From: Myxococcales bacterium
GTDB lineage: Bacteria > Myxococcota_A > Bradymonadia > UBA7976 > UBA1532
DNA: 39,009 bases
Direction of reading: 5' to 3'
Assembly: GCA_009692505.1 (NCBI GenBank)
Contig: SHZC01000022.1
Span: forward strand, 1 to 39,009
In this document: piece by piece, positions 37,858-39,009 of the stretch
Layout of the letters: every line of letters starts with the position of its first letter
Position numbering within the stretch: the stretch's first letter is position 1
Notes under the pieces: generated by a model
Databases searched by the model: none
Seen by the model: the letters and a program-made list of their open reading frames with translations, nothing else
Told to the model about the DNA's origin: nothing
Position numbers and translations under genes: made by a program

Positions 37858-39009
37858 TCAGCCGCCCTCTTTGTCCTCAGTGGCCGGGCTCTCCGGCGGA
37901 GGAGGCACAGCGGCGGGGGGCGCGCTTACGACCGCGGGTTTGAGGGAGGGCAGGCCCAACTTCGGCAGGCCTGCACCCAAGGTCGGGCCACCCCAGCCCG
38001 CTGACAGCGCGGACTGCAACGGGGCCGGTGTGCCCAGCGGCTTGAGCCCGAGCCCGAGCGACAGGGGCGCGGGCGGACGGACGCCGGTCGACAAGGCGGG
38101 CAACGGCCCGGTCAGCGAGGGCTTCGGGAGGCCGGAGAGAGGTGACTTGGGTTCGTCGCTCTCGACCACGGCCGGGCTTGCGACCACGGCCGGGCTTGCG
38201 ACCACGACCGGATAGGGCTCAGTCGCCTGGACGCCGGACGCCGCGGCCAAAGCTCGGGCTTCAGCCGCGCTCTTGCGGGCCTCGGCGACGCCCTCGCGGA
38301 CGACCTCGGCGATCGCCGCCTCGGCGCGCTCCTTGAACTGCTGCTCCAAGCCTTTGACCCGATCGACCTGCGTCTCGTACTGGAGCTGCAGAATGCGATA
38401 GGCCTTCCGATCAGCCTGAAGGGTGTGCTGGAGGTCCCGCAGGACCGTCTCGGCCGACTGCTTATCGCCCCGTCTGCGCTGATCGGCGTCGCTCGCGAAC
38501 AGCTCGGCCTTCGTGACCCGGTCTTTCAGGGACTCACGCTCCGACTTCAGCTCATTGAGTCGATCCTCGAGCCGGGCGACGCGCTCATCGGGCTCCTCAC
38601 CCATACGCGGCCTCGGGGCGGGTCGCTCTTCGGCCCGTGGGGCGGCCGTGACGACCTGACCTGAGCGGTCGGCGCGGTCGGCGCGCTCTTTCTCGGCTCG
38701 GACCTGAGCACCGAGCGAGGCGAACTGCTTGTCCCTCGAGGCGCGGTCGGCCATGGCGTCGTCGGCGTCACTCTTGGCCGCGAGCATCTCCCGGCGGTAG
38801 TCCTCGGCCTTTTGTTCGGCGTCGGTGGCGCGCTTCTCCAAGCGGGCGACTCGCTCGTCTTTCACGTCGCGAATCGACTGGACCTTCTCGGTCTTTTTCT
38901 CGGCGCGGTTTTTGGCCTCCCGAGCTTCGTCGGCGGCCCGCCCTTTCTCGGAGGCCCGCTTCTTGGCCTCCTCCGCGTCTCTCTTGGCCTCAACCGCCAC
39001 GGTCCGCGC
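37858..39009 (-). CDS. Long coiled-coil protein with Pro/Ala-rich tail, 5' end off the window
   Basis: 384 codons are visible and the frame is open to the right edge, so the true start is probably outside; GTG at 39000 is likely internal. The first 250 residues are a charged Ala/Lys/Glu/Arg coiled coil (for example AEEAKKRASEKGRAADEARE). A Pro/Val/Ser/Ala region follows with short repeats (VVASPAVV), then Gly/Leu/Pro-rich patches (LGLKPLGTPAPL) and an acidic end. No catalytic motif is seen. It could be a structural or polar-organising protein, which fits Myxococcota gene content, but there is no specific evidence. Confidence 0.75.
   Translation of the reverse strand, partial: ARTVAVEAKRDAEEAKKRASEKGRAADEAREAKNRAEKKTEKVQSIRDVKDERVARLEKRATDAEQKAEDYRREMLAAKSDADDAMADRASRDKQFASLGAQVRAEKERADRADRSGQVVTAAPRAEERPAPRPRMGEEPDERVARLEDRLNELKSERESLKDRVTKAELFASDADQRRRGDKQSAETVLRDLQHTLQADRKAYRILQLQYETQVDRVKGLEQQFKERAEAAIAEVVREGVAEARKSAAEARALAAASGVQATEPYPVVVASPAVVASPAVVESDEPKSPLSGLPKPSLTGPLPALSTGVRPPAPLSLGLGLKPLGTPAPLQSALSAGWGGPTLGAGLPKLGLPSLKPAVVSAPPAAVPPPPESPATEDKEGG
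38164..38211 (+). repeat. 18-bp in-frame tandem repeat (gaccacggccgggcttgc)
   Basis: Two perfect units (38164-38181, 38182-38199) and a partial third with one change. On the minus strand it encodes repeated VVASPA in the coiled-coil protein's tail. Confidence 0.8.

Overview
The window reads as chromosomal DNA of a GC-rich delta-lineage bacterium. Myxococcota or a relative such as Bradymonadales or Polyangia is the best guess. This is inferred from gene content: an Asp/Cys-rich MopE-like lipoprotein, a giant kinase/FGE sensor protein, a TPR/PEGA-type envelope protein, a CHAT-like protein, Ser/Gly-rich lipoprotein linkers and frequent GTG/TTG starts. No rRNA, tRNA or CRISPR array was recognised. 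Nearly all sequence is coding, and the many long antisense frames are a by-product of high GC.

Left part (1-11.5 kb). A fused 2Fe-2S/molybdenum hydroxylase runs off the left edge. Upstream of it on the same strand are a TPR/PEGA-type envelope protein and a GAF sensor histidine kinase. Divergent from these, a fused E1 alpha-beta 2-oxoacid dehydrogenase is followed by a 1761-residue pseudokinase-FGE-kinase-FGE protein and a DUF1993 protein.

Middle (11.4-28.8 kb). A methyltransferase and an acyltransferase form a minus-strand pair. A 1238-residue secreted protein with a degenerate CHAT domain lies next to them. It diverges from a compact plus-strand iron-sulfur cluster operon: a MerR regulator with four C-terminal cysteines, cysteine desulfurase, an A-type scaffold/carrier, an HscB-like J protein, a strongly shortened Hsp70, and then a lipoprotein hydrolase. 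The MopE-like lipoprotein is convergent to this operon. A second plus-strand operon carries an ArsC/Spx-like protein, an SrkA-like kinase, a CDP-alcohol phosphatidyltransferase and an HD phosphohydrolase.

Right part (28.8-39 kb). A minus-strand operon of four tightly packed genes encodes, in transcription order, a 288-residue protein of unknown family, two different BrxD/DUF2791-like P-loop ATPases, and an Lhr/BrxHI-like DEAD helicase. No methylase, PglZ or nuclease accompanies them, so this is not a canonical BREX locus. It is the best candidate for an undescribed nucleic-acid-handling or defence module. Its promoter side holds a lower-GC insertion of about 1.3 kb, bounded by a 29-bp perfect direct repeat. 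The insertion carries a broken restriction-type nuclease gene (frame change plus in-frame TAG) and a small ORF. Beyond it are a divergent gene with winged-helix-like segments, a secreted protein, and a coiled-coil protein that runs off the right edge.
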